DNA of 64,000 nt from Aquipseudomonas guryensis (GCF_014164785.1 NZ_JACJFN010000001.1:1178001-1242000); one strand, 5' to 3'. Positions 9,298-18,062 are shown, counted from the first letter of the stretch. Numbers and translations: made by a program. The notes: generated by a model from the sequence alone, not told the origin.

Positions 9298-10950
9298 ATG
9301 AGTGGGGCACAGGAAGTACCCAACAACTGGCTCGACGAACTGCGCCTGGCCTATGAAAGCGGCGCCCATGGCCAGTTCGTGCTGTACGGCAACGTTGCCG
9401 ACCGCTTCCCCCTGGACGGTCGCCTGGTCAGCCTGACCCGTTACCTGGACGCCAAGCTGCTCGCCGCCTTCGACATCGTCTTTCTCTACGACCCGGGCAA
9501 TGGCCTGAGCCTGTTGCGCGGCGGCGAGCGTTTCGCCGAATGGCCAGCGGCGGCGCAGATCCAGCCCTGGCCGCATGACCCGCGCGAGGCGGTGGAGCTG
9601 ATCAGCCGCTACCTGCGCTACCGCGCCAATCTGCATGCCCTCGGCCGTGGCGACAGCGAGCATGTGGCGGTGATTTTGCGCGGCGCCGAGCTGGTGTTGC
9701 CTGCTAGCCTGCAGGGCGATTTCGCCACCGCCAGCCTGGCCAGCCTGGTGCGTGACTGGGCCGCCGAACCGCCGTTCTGCGACATGGCCTTCGCCAGCCT
9801 GCTGCTGGCCGACAACCTCAACGACCTGCACCCGCTGGTGGCCAACAACCCGCGTATCGACCGGGTGCAGGTGCCGCTGCCGGACGCCGCCAGCCTGCAG
9901 CAGTGCCTGGCGCAGCTGCAGGTCGATCACCCCAAGGCTTTTCCCAGCGAAGACTCCGGCGCGGTGCAAACCCTGGCTGGGGTCAGCCTCAGCGCCCTGG
10001 CCAGCCTGGTCAAGCGCCGTGCCCATCAGGGCAAGGTGCTCGGTGCGCAGGACTGGGTCGAAGCGAAAAAGGAGCTGGTCGAAGCCGACAGCGCCGGCCT
10101 GGTCGAATTCATCGAGTCCGAGCGCACCCTCGACGACTATCACGCCCAGGATGCGCTGAAGACCTGGCTGCGCCAGGACATGGCGCTGTGGCAGGCCAGT
10201 GATCTGCGCGCCTTGCCCAAGGGCTACATCTTTTGCGGCCCGGTGGGCACCGGCAAGACCTACCTGGTCGAGTGCCTGGCCGGCGAGGCCGGGGTGCCGG
10301 TGGTCAAGCTGAAGAATTTCCGCGACCGCTGGGTCGGTTCCAGTGAAGGCAACCTGGAGAAGATCTTCCGCCTGATCCGTGGTCTCGGGCGCTGCATCGT
10401 GTTCATCGACGAAGCTGACCAGACCCTCGGCAAGCGCGACGGCGGCAGCGGCGACAGCGGCCTGTCCGGGCGCATCTATTCGATGATCGCCCAGGAGATG
10501 GGCGACGCCGACAACCGCGGCAAGGTGATCTGGATTCTTGCCTCCTCGCGTCCGGACCTGATCGAGGTCGATCTCAAGCGCCCCGGCCGGGTCGACGTGA
10601 AGATCCCGCTGCTGCCGAGCACCACCGTCGAGGAAAGCGCGGCGCTGCTCAAGGCGCTGCTCAAGCGCTTCGACCTCAAGCTGGAGCTGGCCGAACTGGT
10701 CAAGCTCGACCTGCCGCTGCTGCTTACCCCCGGCGCCGCCGAGGCACTGGTGGTGAAGGTCTACCGCCAGGTGCGCACCAGCAAGCTGTCAGCCCTGGCT
10801 GCGCTCAAGCAGTGCCTGCAGGGCTACCAGCCGCCGGTCGCCGAGCAGGTGCTGCGCCAGCAGATGATCCTGGCCATCCGCGAGGCCACCGACGTGGCTT
10901 TCGTGCCCGAGCCCTTGCGCCATCTTGCCCAGGAGAGCGTCAGTCCATGA
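9298..10950 (+). CDS. Classic-clade AAA ATPase paired with PspA-like protein
   Basis: The 550-residue product has one clear AAA module. Walker A GPVGTGKT is at 314-321, RWVGSSEGNLEKIF near 344-357 matches the pore-loop and following region of Vps4/CDC48-type enzymes, Walker B CIVFIDEAD is at 366-374, and LKRPGRVDV near 426-434 carries the arginine-finger region. Sensor 1 has Ser (LASSRPD) instead of the usual Asn. Residues 1-260 look like a second, degenerate AAA fold without Walker A: AVILRGAELVLP at the Walker B place and LLLADNLNDLHPL at the sensor place. The 3-base spacing to the PspA-like gene suggests that the ATPase remodels the PspA polymer, as Vps4 does ESCRT-III. That role is inferred. 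Confidence 0.85.
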   Translation: MSGAQEVPNNWLDELRLAYESGAHGQFVLYGNVADRFPLDGRLVSLTRYLDAKLLAAFDIVFLYDPGNGLSLLRGGERFAEWPAAAQIQPWPHDPREAVELISRYLRYRANLHALGRGDSEHVAVILRGAELVLPASLQGDFATASLASLVRDWAAEPPFCDMAFASLLLADNLNDLHPLVANNPRIDRVQVPLPDAASLQQCLAQLQVDHPKAFPSEDSGAVQTLAGVSLSALASLVKRRAHQGKVLGAQDWVEAKKELVEADSAGLVEFIESERTLDDYHAQDALKTWLRQDMALWQASDLRALPKGYIFCGPVGTGKTYLVECLAGEAGVPVVKLKNFRDRWVGSSEGNLEKIFRLIRGLGRCIVFIDEADQTLGKRDGGSGDSGLSGRIYSMIAQEMGDADNRGKVIWILASSRPDLIEVDLKRPGRVDVKIPLLPSTTVEESAALLKALLKRFDLKLELAELVKLDLPLLLTPGAAEALVVKVYRQVRTSKLSALAALKQCLQGYQPPVAEQVLRQQMILAIREATDVAFVPEPLRHLAQESVSP

Positions 10951-11798
10951 GTGTCGGGCGTTATCTGTGGTCTGCCTTCAATGCCCGCCCGCTGGGCATG
11001 CCGCTGCCGCCGAACTGGCTGGCGCTGGCTGCCGTCGGCCTGCTCGGCGCGTTCATCAGCCCCGGCTTCTGGGTGCTTGGCGCCGGCCTGGAGCTGGCCT
11101 ACCTGGGCCTGCTGGCCAGCAGCAAGCGCTTTCGCAACGCGGTGGATGCCGGCGAAGTACGGGTCGATCCGGCCGAGCAGCGCTACGAAAACACCCTGGC
11201 CCTGCTTGGCGACAGCCAGCGCCAGCGCCAGCAGCGCATCGAAGGCCGCGCCCGCGAGGTGCTGCAACTGCTTTCCCGTTCGCCGCTGATGGCTTCGCAT
11301 GCCGACAGCCTGGAGCAGCTGGTATGGCTCAACCTGCGCCTGCTGGTGGCCGGGCAGGCGCTCAGCGTGGTGGTCGACACTGCCGCCGCTGACAGCGCCG
11401 AACTGCAGCGCCAGGAAGAGCAGATCGACCAGCGCCTGGCCGCCAGCGATCTGGGTGACGAGCTACGGCGCAGTCTGGAGCAGCAGAAACAGGTGATCGA
11501 CGCGCGCCAAGCCGCGCATGCCGAAGGGTTGCGGCGCAAGGAGCATGTGGACGCCGAGCTGGCGCGCATCGACCAGCAGATCGCCCTGATCCGCGAGCAG
11601 ACCCTGCTGGCCACCGACGAGGAGCAGATCGGCACGGCGCTGAACGCCCTGACCTCCTCGTTCAACGAGGCCAGCCGCTGGCTCAACGACCAGCGCGACC
11701 TGCTCGGCGTGCTCGAACTCAACGAACAACAGAGCCTGCCGCGCTATGTGCTGCAGGAGGGTGGCAAGCCAGCCGCCAGGGAAGCCGTCAAACACTGA
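10947..11798 (+). CDS. Inner-membrane coiled-coil protein of the PspA-AAA cluster
   Basis: The ATG at 10947 overlaps the ATPase stop (ATGA), giving 283 residues and showing translational coupling. Residues about 22-55 form one or two hydrophobic segments (NWLALAAVGLLGAFI, then VLGAGLELAYLGLLA). The rest is a long, charged, probably coiled-coil cytoplasmic part, including QRQEEQIDQRL-type stretches. I do not recognise a named family. Its place suggests that it recruits the PspA-like protein and ATPase to the inner membrane; this is inference only. An earlier in-frame start at 10812 would lie inside the ATPase gene and is not needed. Confidence 0.75.
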   Translation: MSVGRYLWSAFNARPLGMPLPPNWLALAAVGLLGAFISPGFWVLGAGLELAYLGLLASSKRFRNAVDAGEVRVDPAEQRYENTLALLGDSQRQRQQRIEGRAREVLQLLSRSPLMASHADSLEQLVWLNLRLLVAGQALSVVVDTAAADSAELQRQEEQIDQRLAASDLGDELRRSLEQQKQVIDARQAAHAEGLRRKEHVDAELARIDQQIALIREQTLLATDEEQIGTALNALTSSFNEASRWLNDQRDLLGVLELNEQQSLPRYVLQEGGKPAAREAVKH

Positions 11799-11856
11799 AT
11801 AGGCTGGACATTGCCTGCCCGATACACGGCTTTGAATGGGTAGGCGCGCTTTTTGC

Positions 11857-11947
11857 CCCCTCTCCCGTTTACGAGAGAGGGTTGGGGAGATGGTTAGTGG
11901 GTTCACGCCCTCTCCCCCAGCCCCTCTCCCACAAGTGTGAGAGGGGA
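11857..11947. repeat. CCCTCTCCC-type intergenic repeat
   Basis: The stretch holds CCCCCTCTCCCGTTTACGAG, then AGAGGGTTGGGGAGATGG, a spacer, and CCCTCTCCCCCAGCCCCTCT followed by CCCACAAGTGTGAGAGGGGA. These inverted CCCTCTCCC/GGGAGAGGG blocks are a widespread dispersed repeat in gammaproteobacteria. Here it separates the first three genes of the PspA-AAA set from the fourth, so the fourth gene may be partly uncoupled or carry its own signals. Confidence 0.8.
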
Positions 11948-12041
11948 GTTTTCGAAGCCCGAGACCAGTTCTGAGCTCCACCGCGAAGATTTGCACACTG
12001 AATGGCGGGCCTTGAGCTCGCAACTGACAGGGAGACGCGTC

Positions 12042-13727
12042 ATGTATTTAACCTCGTTCCGCCAGCGCCAACGCGGCAATGCCGCCGGCAAGCTGCTGAC
12101 CATCGTGCTGGTGCTTGGCCTGCTCGGCCTCGGCGGCTGGCTGGTCAGCAAGGACATGCTCAAGCAGGGCGGCGACAGCCCGCTGAGCAGCCTGCCGAGC
12201 AGTCTCGGTGGCGGCGTGGCAGTGCCCGAGCCGGCCGAACCGGTGATCGGCACGCCGGTGCTGCAGTCGGCCGCGCCCTATGAGATGAAGAACAACATCA
12301 TCGACATCGATATGAGCGAGTACGCCGGCTATGGCGGCCTGATCGTCGCCAACGGTGGCCTGGCGCCCAACCCGGAGTCGATCTTCGCCAAGCAGTACGG
12401 CTTCCAGGTACGCCTGAACAAGGGCGAGAGCGAGGAATGGTCGGCGCTGAACAACGGCCAGATGGCCGCCGTGGCGACCACTGCCGATGTGCTGGCCGTG
12501 CTCGGCCGCCAGTTCGAGGTCACGGTGCCGGCGCAAATCGCCTTCTCCCGCGGCGCCGACCAGGTGGTGGTGGACAGCGATATCGCCAGCATCAACCAGC
12601 TCAAGGGCAAGGTGCTCGGCGCCAGCCAGTTCAACGAGAGTGAGTTCTTCATTCGCTACCTGGCCTCCGAGGCCGGTGTGCCGGTCAAGGTGCTGCGCGA
12701 TCTGGAAAGCCGCCCGGCACCCAACGAACTGGGCCTGGTGTTCTACGAGGATGCCTTCATCGCTTGCGATGCCTACGCCGCCGAGCTGAGCGGCAATGGC
12801 CGGCTGAACGGCTGCGTCGGCTGGTCGCCGCGTACCGACGAAGTAGTCGCCGAGTCTGCGGGTGCGGCGAAGATGCTGGTGTCCAACCGCAACCTGCTGG
12901 TGGTCGCCGACATCCTGGTGGTCAACAAGGGCTTTGCCACGGCCCATCCAGACAAGGTCAAGGGCCTGGTCCACGGCCTGCTGGAAGGCAACCGCCTACT
13001 GCGTGACGACCCGCAGACCCATGCTGGCGTGGTCGCCCAGGCGTTCGGCTGGACCCAGCAGGAAACCCTCGACGAGCTGAGCAAGGTGCACCTGAGCAAC
13101 CTGCCGGAGAACCTCGCCTTCTTCGACGGCAGCATCGACTCGGCCGGCTCTTTCCAGGGCATCTTCCAGTCCTCGGTGCTGGCCTACGGCGCGTTGATCA
13201 AGAACCCGGCCGACCCGGCGCGTTTTGCCAATGTGCAGCACCTCAAGGCGCTGGATGCCGGTGGTCAGTTCAAGGGCCAGAGCATCTCCATCGCGCCGAT
13301 CCGCACCAGCGGCAAGGTGGCCCTGGAAGGCGACGCGCTGCTGAGCAAGGACATCCGCTTCTTCTTCGAAGCCAACTCGGCCGCGCTGGACAAGCAGGCC
13401 AAGGCCAACCAGGACTACCTGGACACTATCAAGAAGTTCCTCCAGGTCAGCCCCGGCTCCATCGTTTTGCTGCGCGGCCACGTGGACAACGCCATGGTCG
13501 CCGACTTCGAGCGCCAGGGCGGTCCGGCGCTGGTCAAGAGCATGGCACTGAAGGCCATGGAGCTGTCGCGCCAGCGCACCCTGGCGGTCAAGGAAGCCCT
13601 GCTGGCCCGCCACCCCGGTATCGCCGACGACCGCATCGAACTGGTAGGCCGCGGCTGGGAAGAACCGATCGGCCAGGACAGCGAGCAGAACCGCCGCGTC
13701 GAGGTGCAGTGGTTCACCCTGGAGTGA
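12042..13727 (+). CDS. Membrane-anchored solute-binding protein with C-terminal OmpA domain
   Basis: The 561-residue product has one N-terminal membrane segment (residues about 17-35) without an obvious cleavage site, and a Ser/Pro/Gly linker. A solute-binding fold of the NMT1/phosphonate type follows from about residue 90 (IVANGGLAP, QMAAVATTADVLAVLG, QLKGKVLGASQFNESEFF, NLLVVADILVVNKGF). An OmpA-like domain occupies about 425-561, ending DRIELVGRGWEEPIGQDSEQ and RRVEVQW, where the peptidoglycan-binding residues normally sit. The layout suggests a protein that spans from inner membrane to cell wall. I chose the ATG at 12042 with GGGAGA upstream. A strong terminator follows at 13775. It is the last gene of the PspA-AAA set by direction and terminator placement. 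Confidence 0.82.
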   Translation: MYLTSFRQRQRGNAAGKLLTIVLVLGLLGLGGWLVSKDMLKQGGDSPLSSLPSSLGGGVAVPEPAEPVIGTPVLQSAAPYEMKNNIIDIDMSEYAGYGGLIVANGGLAPNPESIFAKQYGFQVRLNKGESEEWSALNNGQMAAVATTADVLAVLGRQFEVTVPAQIAFSRGADQVVVDSDIASINQLKGKVLGASQFNESEFFIRYLASEAGVPVKVLRDLESRPAPNELGLVFYEDAFIACDAYAAELSGNGRLNGCVGWSPRTDEVVAESAGAAKMLVSNRNLLVVADILVVNKGFATAHPDKVKGLVHGLLEGNRLLRDDPQTHAGVVAQAFGWTQQETLDELSKVHLSNLPENLAFFDGSIDSAGSFQGIFQSSVLAYGALIKNPADPARFANVQHLKALDAGGQFKGQSISIAPIRTSGKVALEGDALLSKDIRFFFEANSAALDKQAKANQDYLDTIKKFLQVSPGSIVLLRGHVDNAMVADFERQGGPALVKSMALKAMELSRQRTLAVKEALLARHPGIADDRIELVGRGWEEPIGQDSEQNRRVEVQWFTLE

Positions 13728-13774
13728 CGGGCTGAGGCGGTGCCTGGCCTGCAGCCAGCGCCGCACGAATAGAG

Positions 13775-13804
13775 AAAAAACACCGGCGCATTGCCGGTGT
13801 TTTT
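13775..13804 (+). terminator. Rho-independent terminator after the PspA-AAA cluster
   Basis: AAAAAACACCGGC, loop GCATT, then GCCGGTGTTTTT form a perfect stem with A and T runs on both sides. It ends the cluster of 8542-13727. Confidence 0.93.
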
Positions 13805-13966
13805 CATTGTGCTGGATACGACGAGCAGGCCGCTGTTGCCTGCTGGTCCGCGCGAAGAAGCGGCTGCAGTTGGCCCTGCCGAAGCAGACGCGGGGATTGC
13901 GCGGCGCGCGGCTTAGGCCTAGGATGCGCGCCTTCTTCCCTCAACCGACAGCAAAGGAGGCACATC

Positions 13967-14008
13967 ATGCAGCAGCTGATCACCCTTTGCAGGTCGCGTC
14001 TGGTCTGA
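13967..14008 (+). CDS. Possible 13-residue leader peptide upstream of rtcB
   Basis: An ATG at 13967 opens MQQLITLCRSRLV and then TGA. It is preceded by a near-ideal AAAGGAGG at 13953-13960, far stronger than the site in front of the downstream ligase gene. A CGCCGC...GCGGCG hairpin at 14016-14034 begins 8 bases after the stop. This layout would fit a translated leader that senses ribosome state, which makes sense upstream of a ribosome-repair operon. It could equally be a remnant of a lost gene start. No experimental support is visible. Confidence 0.4.
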   Translation: MQQLITLCRSRLV

Positions 14009-14097
14009 TTCTATCCGCCGCTTTCGCTGCGGCGCGCTTCACCCGGCCCGGTCCTGCCACTCCCAACATTTTCGTTTCCACCCATAGGGATTGGACC

Positions 14098-15234
14098 ATG
14101 GGCAATTGCATCCGTAATCTGTCTGACGGCGTCGTATTGATCGCCGCGGACGACACCTGGATTGAAGGAAAAGCGATCCAACAACTCGAAACCACCGCTC
14201 GCCTGCCGGGCATGCAACGGGTGGCCGGCATGCCGGACCTGCACCCGGGGCGCGGCTATCCGGTCGGTGCGGCGTTCTTTTCCATCGGCCGTCTGTACCC
14301 GGCGCTGGTCGGCAACGACATCGGCTGCGGCATGGCGCTGTGGCGTACCGACATACCGACGGCCAAGCTGCACCTGGACAAGCTGGAGAAGCGCCTGGGC
14401 AGCCTCGATGCGCCGCTCGACGAGGACTGGGCCGAGGCGATTGCCGCCTTCGGCCTGCCAGCCTGCGGTCACGAGCGCTCGCTGGGCACCATCGGCGGCG
14501 GCAACCACTTCGCCGAGCTGCAGCAGCTCGACCTGAGCTATGACGATGCCGCGCTGGAGCGGCTTGGCATCGCCCGCAACCGCCTGCTTCTGCTGGTGCA
14601 TAGTGGCTCGCGCGGGCTGGGCGAGGCGATCCTGCGCGAGCAGGTCGACCTGTTTGGCCATGCCGGGCTGGAGGCTGGCAGCGAGGCCTGCACACATTAT
14701 CTCGCGCGCCACGACGGCGCCCTGCGTTTTGCCGAGGCCAACCGCCAGCTGATCGCCCGACGCATGCTGGAGCGCCTGCGTGCCGACGGCGAGCCGGTGC
14801 TGGACGTCAACCACAACCTGGTGTCGCCGGCGCGCATCGACGGTCGCGATGGCTGGCTGCACCGCAAGGGCGCCACGCCATCGGACCAGGGGGTGATGGT
14901 GATCCCTGGTTCGCGCGGCGACTTCAGCTACTTGGTCGAGCCGCTTGCCGACGAGCGCAACCTGCTGTCCCTGGCCCACGGGGCCGGGCGCAAATGGATG
15001 CGCAGCGAGTGCAAGGATCGCCTGGCGTCGCGCTACAGCGTCGAGCAGCTGGCTCGCACGGCGCTGGGCAGCAGGGTGATCTGCGCCGACCGGGCGTTGA
15101 TCTACGAGGAGGCGCCGGAGGCCTACAAGGCTATCGATTCGGTGGTCGGCGCCCTGCGTGAAGCTGGGCTGGTGCGGGTACTGGCACGGCTGAAGCCGGT
15201 GCTGACCTACAAGACGCGAGGAGGGTGCTGCTGA
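14098..15234 (+). CDS. rtcB: RtcB-family RNA ligase (PrfH-associated type)
   Basis: RtcB joins RNA 2',3'-cyclic phosphate (or 3'-phosphate) and 5'-OH ends using GTP and manganese. The 378-residue product has the family's metal and nucleotide motifs: [24 protein letters not shown] (metal-binding Asp/Cys), [40 protein letters not shown], and [10 protein letters not shown], which carries the His that is guanylated in characterised RtcB. The start at 14098 was chosen because homology begins here ([12 protein letters not shown]); the frame is open upstream. The stop overlaps prfH by one base (TGATG). This pairing marks the RtcB type known to reseal rRNA cleaved at the decoding centre, rather than the stand-alone tRNA-repair type. 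Confidence 0.93.
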   Translation: MGNCIRNLSDGVVLIAADDTWIEGKAIQQLETTARLPGMQRVAGMPDLHPGRGYPVGAAFFSIGRLYPALVGNDIGCGMALWRTDIPTAKLHLDKLEKRLGSLDAPLDEDWAEAIAAFGLPACGHERSLGTIGGGNHFAELQQLDLSYDDAALERLGIARNRLLLLVHSGSRGLGEAILREQVDLFGHAGLEAGSEACTHYLARHDGALRFAEANRQLIARRMLERLRADGEPVLDVNHNLVSPARIDGRDGWLHRKGATPSDQGVMVIPGSRGDFSYLVEPLADERNLLSLAHGAGRKWMRSECKDRLASRYSVEQLARTALGSRVICADRALIYEEAPEAYKAIDSVVGALREAGLVRVLARLKPVLTYKTRGGCC

Positions 15235-15854
15235 TGATCCTCCTGCAATTGTCGGCGGGCCAGGGCCCCGAGGAATGTGCACTGGCGGTGGCCAAGGCGT
15301 TGCGTCGGCTGCTGGCGGAAGCCGAGGCGGTGCGGGTCGAGGTACGTGTGCTGGAAGAGGAAGCCGGGGTGTCGCGAGGCACCTTGCGCTCCGTGCTTGT
15401 GGCGCTGCAGGGTGAGGGCGCCGAGGTGCTGGCCGAGGCCTGGAGCGGTTCGCTGCTGTGGATCTGTGCCAGCAGTTACCGGCCGAGCCACGGGCGCAAG
15501 AACTGGTTCTTCGGCGGGGCGCGCTTTGCCGCGCCGTCGGCCAGCCTGGAGAGCGAGGTCCGCTTCGAGACGCTGCGCTCGTCCGGCCCGGGGGGCCAGC
15601 ACGTCAACACCACCGATTCGGCGGTGCGTGCCACGCACCTGGCCAGCGGCATCAGCGTTAAGGTGCAGAGCGAGCGCAGCCAGCATGCCAACAAGCGTCT
15701 GGCCCTGCTGCTGATTGCCCTGCGCCTGGCCGAATGTGCCGAGGAGGCCAACGAGCAGCTGCGTGCCGAGCGACGTTTGCTCCACCATCGGCTAGAGCGT
15801 GGCAACCCGCGGCGTACCTTCCGCGGTGAGCGCTTCGCCGAATCAGCGCAATAA
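15234..15854 (+). CDS. prfH: Peptide chain release factor homolog PrfH
   Basis: PrfH is a class I release-factor-like protein of about 200 residues that lacks the stop-codon reading domain of RF1/RF2. The 206-residue product has the hydrolysis motif at residues 120-122 inside [20 protein letters not shown], and downstream [13 protein letters not shown] as in release factors. The ATG at 15234 overlaps the rtcB stop, and GGAGGG lies just upstream. Known work on this pair shows PrfH releasing nascent chains from ribosomes whose 16S rRNA has been cut by toxin nucleases, after which RtcB reseals the RNA. A bidirectional terminator follows. Confidence 0.93.
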   Translation: MILLQLSAGQGPEECALAVAKALRRLLAEAEAVRVEVRVLEEEAGVSRGTLRSVLVALQGEGAEVLAEAWSGSLLWICASSYRPSHGRKNWFFGGARFAAPSASLESEVRFETLRSSGPGGQHVNTTDSAVRATHLASGISVKVQSERSQHANKRLALLLIALRLAECAEEANEQLRAERRLLHHRLERGNPRRTFRGERFAESAQ

Positions 15855-15880
15855 AAAACGGGGCCGTATGGCCCCGTTTT
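15853..15880. terminator. Bidirectional terminator between prfH and terC
   Basis: AAAAAACGGGGCC, loop GTAT, GGCCCCGTTTT. It lies between two convergent genes and has an A-run and a T-run, so it can serve both strands. Confidence 0.92.
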
Positions 15881-15897
15881 CTTTGCGCAATCCCGGC

Positions 15898-16659
15898 TTA
15901 CTCGCCCGGAATATCCTTGCGCAGCTTGACCGGGTCTTCCTTGCGTCCGCGTGCGGTGCGCATGCGGATATTGAGCGCTTCCACGCCCAGGGAGAAGGCC
16001 ATGGCGAAGTACACATAGCCTTTCGGCACGTGGATTTCGAAGGCTTCAGCGATCAGCACGGTGCCGACCACGGTGAGGAACGCCAAGGCCAGCATCTTCA
16101 GCGACGGGTGCTTGTCGATGAAGTCGCTGATGGTGCCAGCGGCCAGCATCATCACCAGCACGGCGACGATGATCGCGGCGACCATTACCGGTACATGGTC
16201 GACCATACCGACAGCGGTGATCACCGAGTCGAGGCTGAAGACGATATCGATGATGGCGATCTGGATGATGGTGCCGATGAAGTTGCGCGCGGCGGTATTG
16301 CCCGGCGTCTGCTCGGTTTCATCCTCGCCTTCCAGGCTGTGATACATCTCGGTACTGCTCTTCCACAGGAGGAACAGGCCGCCGAAGAACAGGATCAGGT
16401 CGCGTCCGGAGATGCCCTGGCCGAACAGTTCGAACAGGTCGCTGGTCAGGCGCATGATCCAGGTGATCGACAGCAGCAGGGCGATGCGGGTGATCATCGC
16501 CAGGGCCAGGCCGAACAGGCGGGTGCGCGCCTGCATGTGCGGCGGCATGCGGCCGACCAGGATGGCGATCATGATGATGTTGTCGATGCCGAGGACGATC
16601 TCCAGGGCAGTCAGGGTGAGGAAAGCAACCCAGATTTCCGGGCTGGTTAACCATTCCAT
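15898..16659 (-). CDS. TerC-family integral membrane protein
   Basis: The 253-residue product has about seven membrane segments and the two TerC signatures with buried acidic residues: LEIVLGIDNIIM near the start and DIVFSLDSVITAVG in the middle. TerC proteins are inner-membrane metal-ion transporters or stress proteins; manganese export has been shown for some relatives. A charged loop (EGEDETEQTP) separates the halves. An AAGGA site precedes the ATG. It is transcribed alone and shares a terminator with prfH. No tellurite-resistance genes are nearby, so a tellurite role is not implied. Confidence 0.9.
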   Translation of the reverse strand: MEWLTSPEIWVAFLTLTALEIVLGIDNIIMIAILVGRMPPHMQARTRLFGLALAMITRIALLLSITWIMRLTSDLFELFGQGISGRDLILFFGGLFLLWKSSTEMYHSLEGEDETEQTPGNTAARNFIGTIIQIAIIDIVFSLDSVITAVGMVDHVPVMVAAIIVAVLVMMLAAGTISDFIDKHPSLKMLALAFLTVVGTVLIAEAFEIHVPKGYVYFAMAFSLGVEALNIRMRTARGRKEDPVKLRKDIPGE

Positions 16660-16757
16660 ATCAGTTCCTTGCTATTTAACGAGTCGGGCGGCGTTATCGC
16701 CGGCTAGGCGGCGCGATTCTAGCTGGCTTTAGGGGAAATTTCCGGCTGTGTTGGCAT

Positions 16758-18062
16758 TCATCCGCTGAACAGCGGGAATACCCCCAGCAGCAGGGCGGCC
16801 AGGAGGATGGCCAGGCAGATCAGCACCGCCCACTTGAGGGTGAAACGCTGGTGGTCGCCGAATTCTATCTTCACCAAACCCACGAGTAAGTAGGTGGAGG
16901 GCACCAGCGGGCTGAGCAGGTGCACCGGCTGGCCGACGATCGAGGCGCGGGCCATTTCCACCGGGCTGATGCCGTAATGGCTGGCCGCCTCGGCAAGAAC
17001 CGGTAACACCCCGTAATAAAAAGCGTCGTTGGACATGAAGAAGGTGAACGGCATGCTCACCAGCGCAGTGATCACCGCCAGGTACGGCCCCATCGACGGC
17101 GGGATGACGTCGAGCAGGCTCTTCGACATGGCCTCGACCATGCCGGTACCGGACAGGATGCCGGTGAAGATGCCGGCGGCGAAGATCAGCCCGACCACCG
17201 CCAGGACATTGCCGGCGTGAGCGGCGATGCGCTCCTTCTGCTGCTGCAGGCAGGGATAGTTGATGATCATGGCGATGCTGAAGGCGATCATGAACAGCAC
17301 CGGCAGCGGCAGCAGGCCGGCGATCAGGGTGGCCATCAGGGTCGCGGTCAGCGCGCCGTTGATCCACAGCAGCTTGGGCCGGCGCGCCTCGGGGTACTGC
17401 GACACGCTGATCTCGGCGTGCTGCGTGGCATCGTCCGGCAGGTGCAGCACGCCGAGTCGCGCACGCTCGCGCTTGCCGTAGACCCAGGCGACACCGAACA
17501 GGGCGAGGCAGCCAACCAGCATGGCCGGGATCATCGGCACGAAGATGTCTGACGGATCGACCTGCAGGGCACTGGCAGCGCGGGCGGTGGGCCCGCCCCA
17601 GGGGGTCATGTTCATGATCCCGCCGGCGAGGATGATCAGCCCGGCCATGATCAGCGGGCTCATGCCCAGGCGGCTGTACAGCGGCAGCATGGCGGCCACG
17701 CAGATCATGTAGGTGGTGGCGCCATCGCCGTCGAGGGAGACGATCAGCGCCAGGGCGGCGGTACCCATGGACACCTTGAGCGGGTCGCCCTTGACCAGGC
17801 GCAGGATGGCGCGCACGGCCGGGTCGAACAGGCCGGAGTCGATCATCAGGGCGAAGTAGAGGATGGCGAACATCAGCATCACCCCGGTCGGGGCGAGCTT
17901 GCCGATGCCTTCGAGCATCATCGGGCCGATGCCGCTGGCGAAGCCGCCGATCAGGGCGAAGGCGATGGGGATGATGATCAGGGCGATCAGGGCGGACAGG
18001 CGCTTGCTCATGATCAGGTACATGAAGGTCATGACCATGGCGAAGCCGAGAATAGTCAGCAT
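16758..18062 (-). CDS. CitMHS-family transporter (citrate-metal/H+ symporter type)
   Basis: The 434-residue product has about 11-12 membrane segments. Segments such as ILAGGIMNMTPWGGPTAR and FMSNDAFYYGVLPVL are characteristic of the CitMHS group, which takes up citrate complexed to divalent metal, or related carboxylates. The ATG at 18062 has GGAG upstream (GGAGATACTCCC) and starts at a hydrophobic helix. The longer frame, beginning 41 codons earlier, would give an unlikely Arg/Pro-rich leader. It stands alone, downstream of the AEC gene on the same strand, with a 246-base gap. Confidence 0.88.
   Translation of the reverse strand: MLTILGFAMVMTFMYLIMSKRLSALIALIIIPIAFALIGGFASGIGPMMLEGIGKLAPTGVMLMFAILYFALMIDSGLFDPAVRAILRLVKGDPLKVSMGTAALALIVSLDGDGATTYMICVAAMLPLYSRLGMSPLIMAGLIILAGGIMNMTPWGGPTARAASALQVDPSDIFVPMIPAMLVGCLALFGVAWVYGKRERARLGVLHLPDDATQHAEISVSQYPEARRPKLLWINGALTATLMATLIAGLLPLPVLFMIAFSIAMIINYPCLQQQKERIAAHAGNVLAVVGLIFAAGIFTGILSGTGMVEAMSKSLLDVIPPSMGPYLAVITALVSMPFTFFMSNDAFYYGVLPVLAEAASHYGISPVEMARASIVGQPVHLLSPLVPSTYLLVGLVKIEFGDHQRFTLKWAVLICLAILLAALLLGVFPLFSG

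Noticed and set aside
8284..10143. Minus-strand open frame of 619 codons over the PspA and ATPase genes
   Set aside because: Shadow of the coding strand; the plus-strand genes have clear ribosome sites and motifs.
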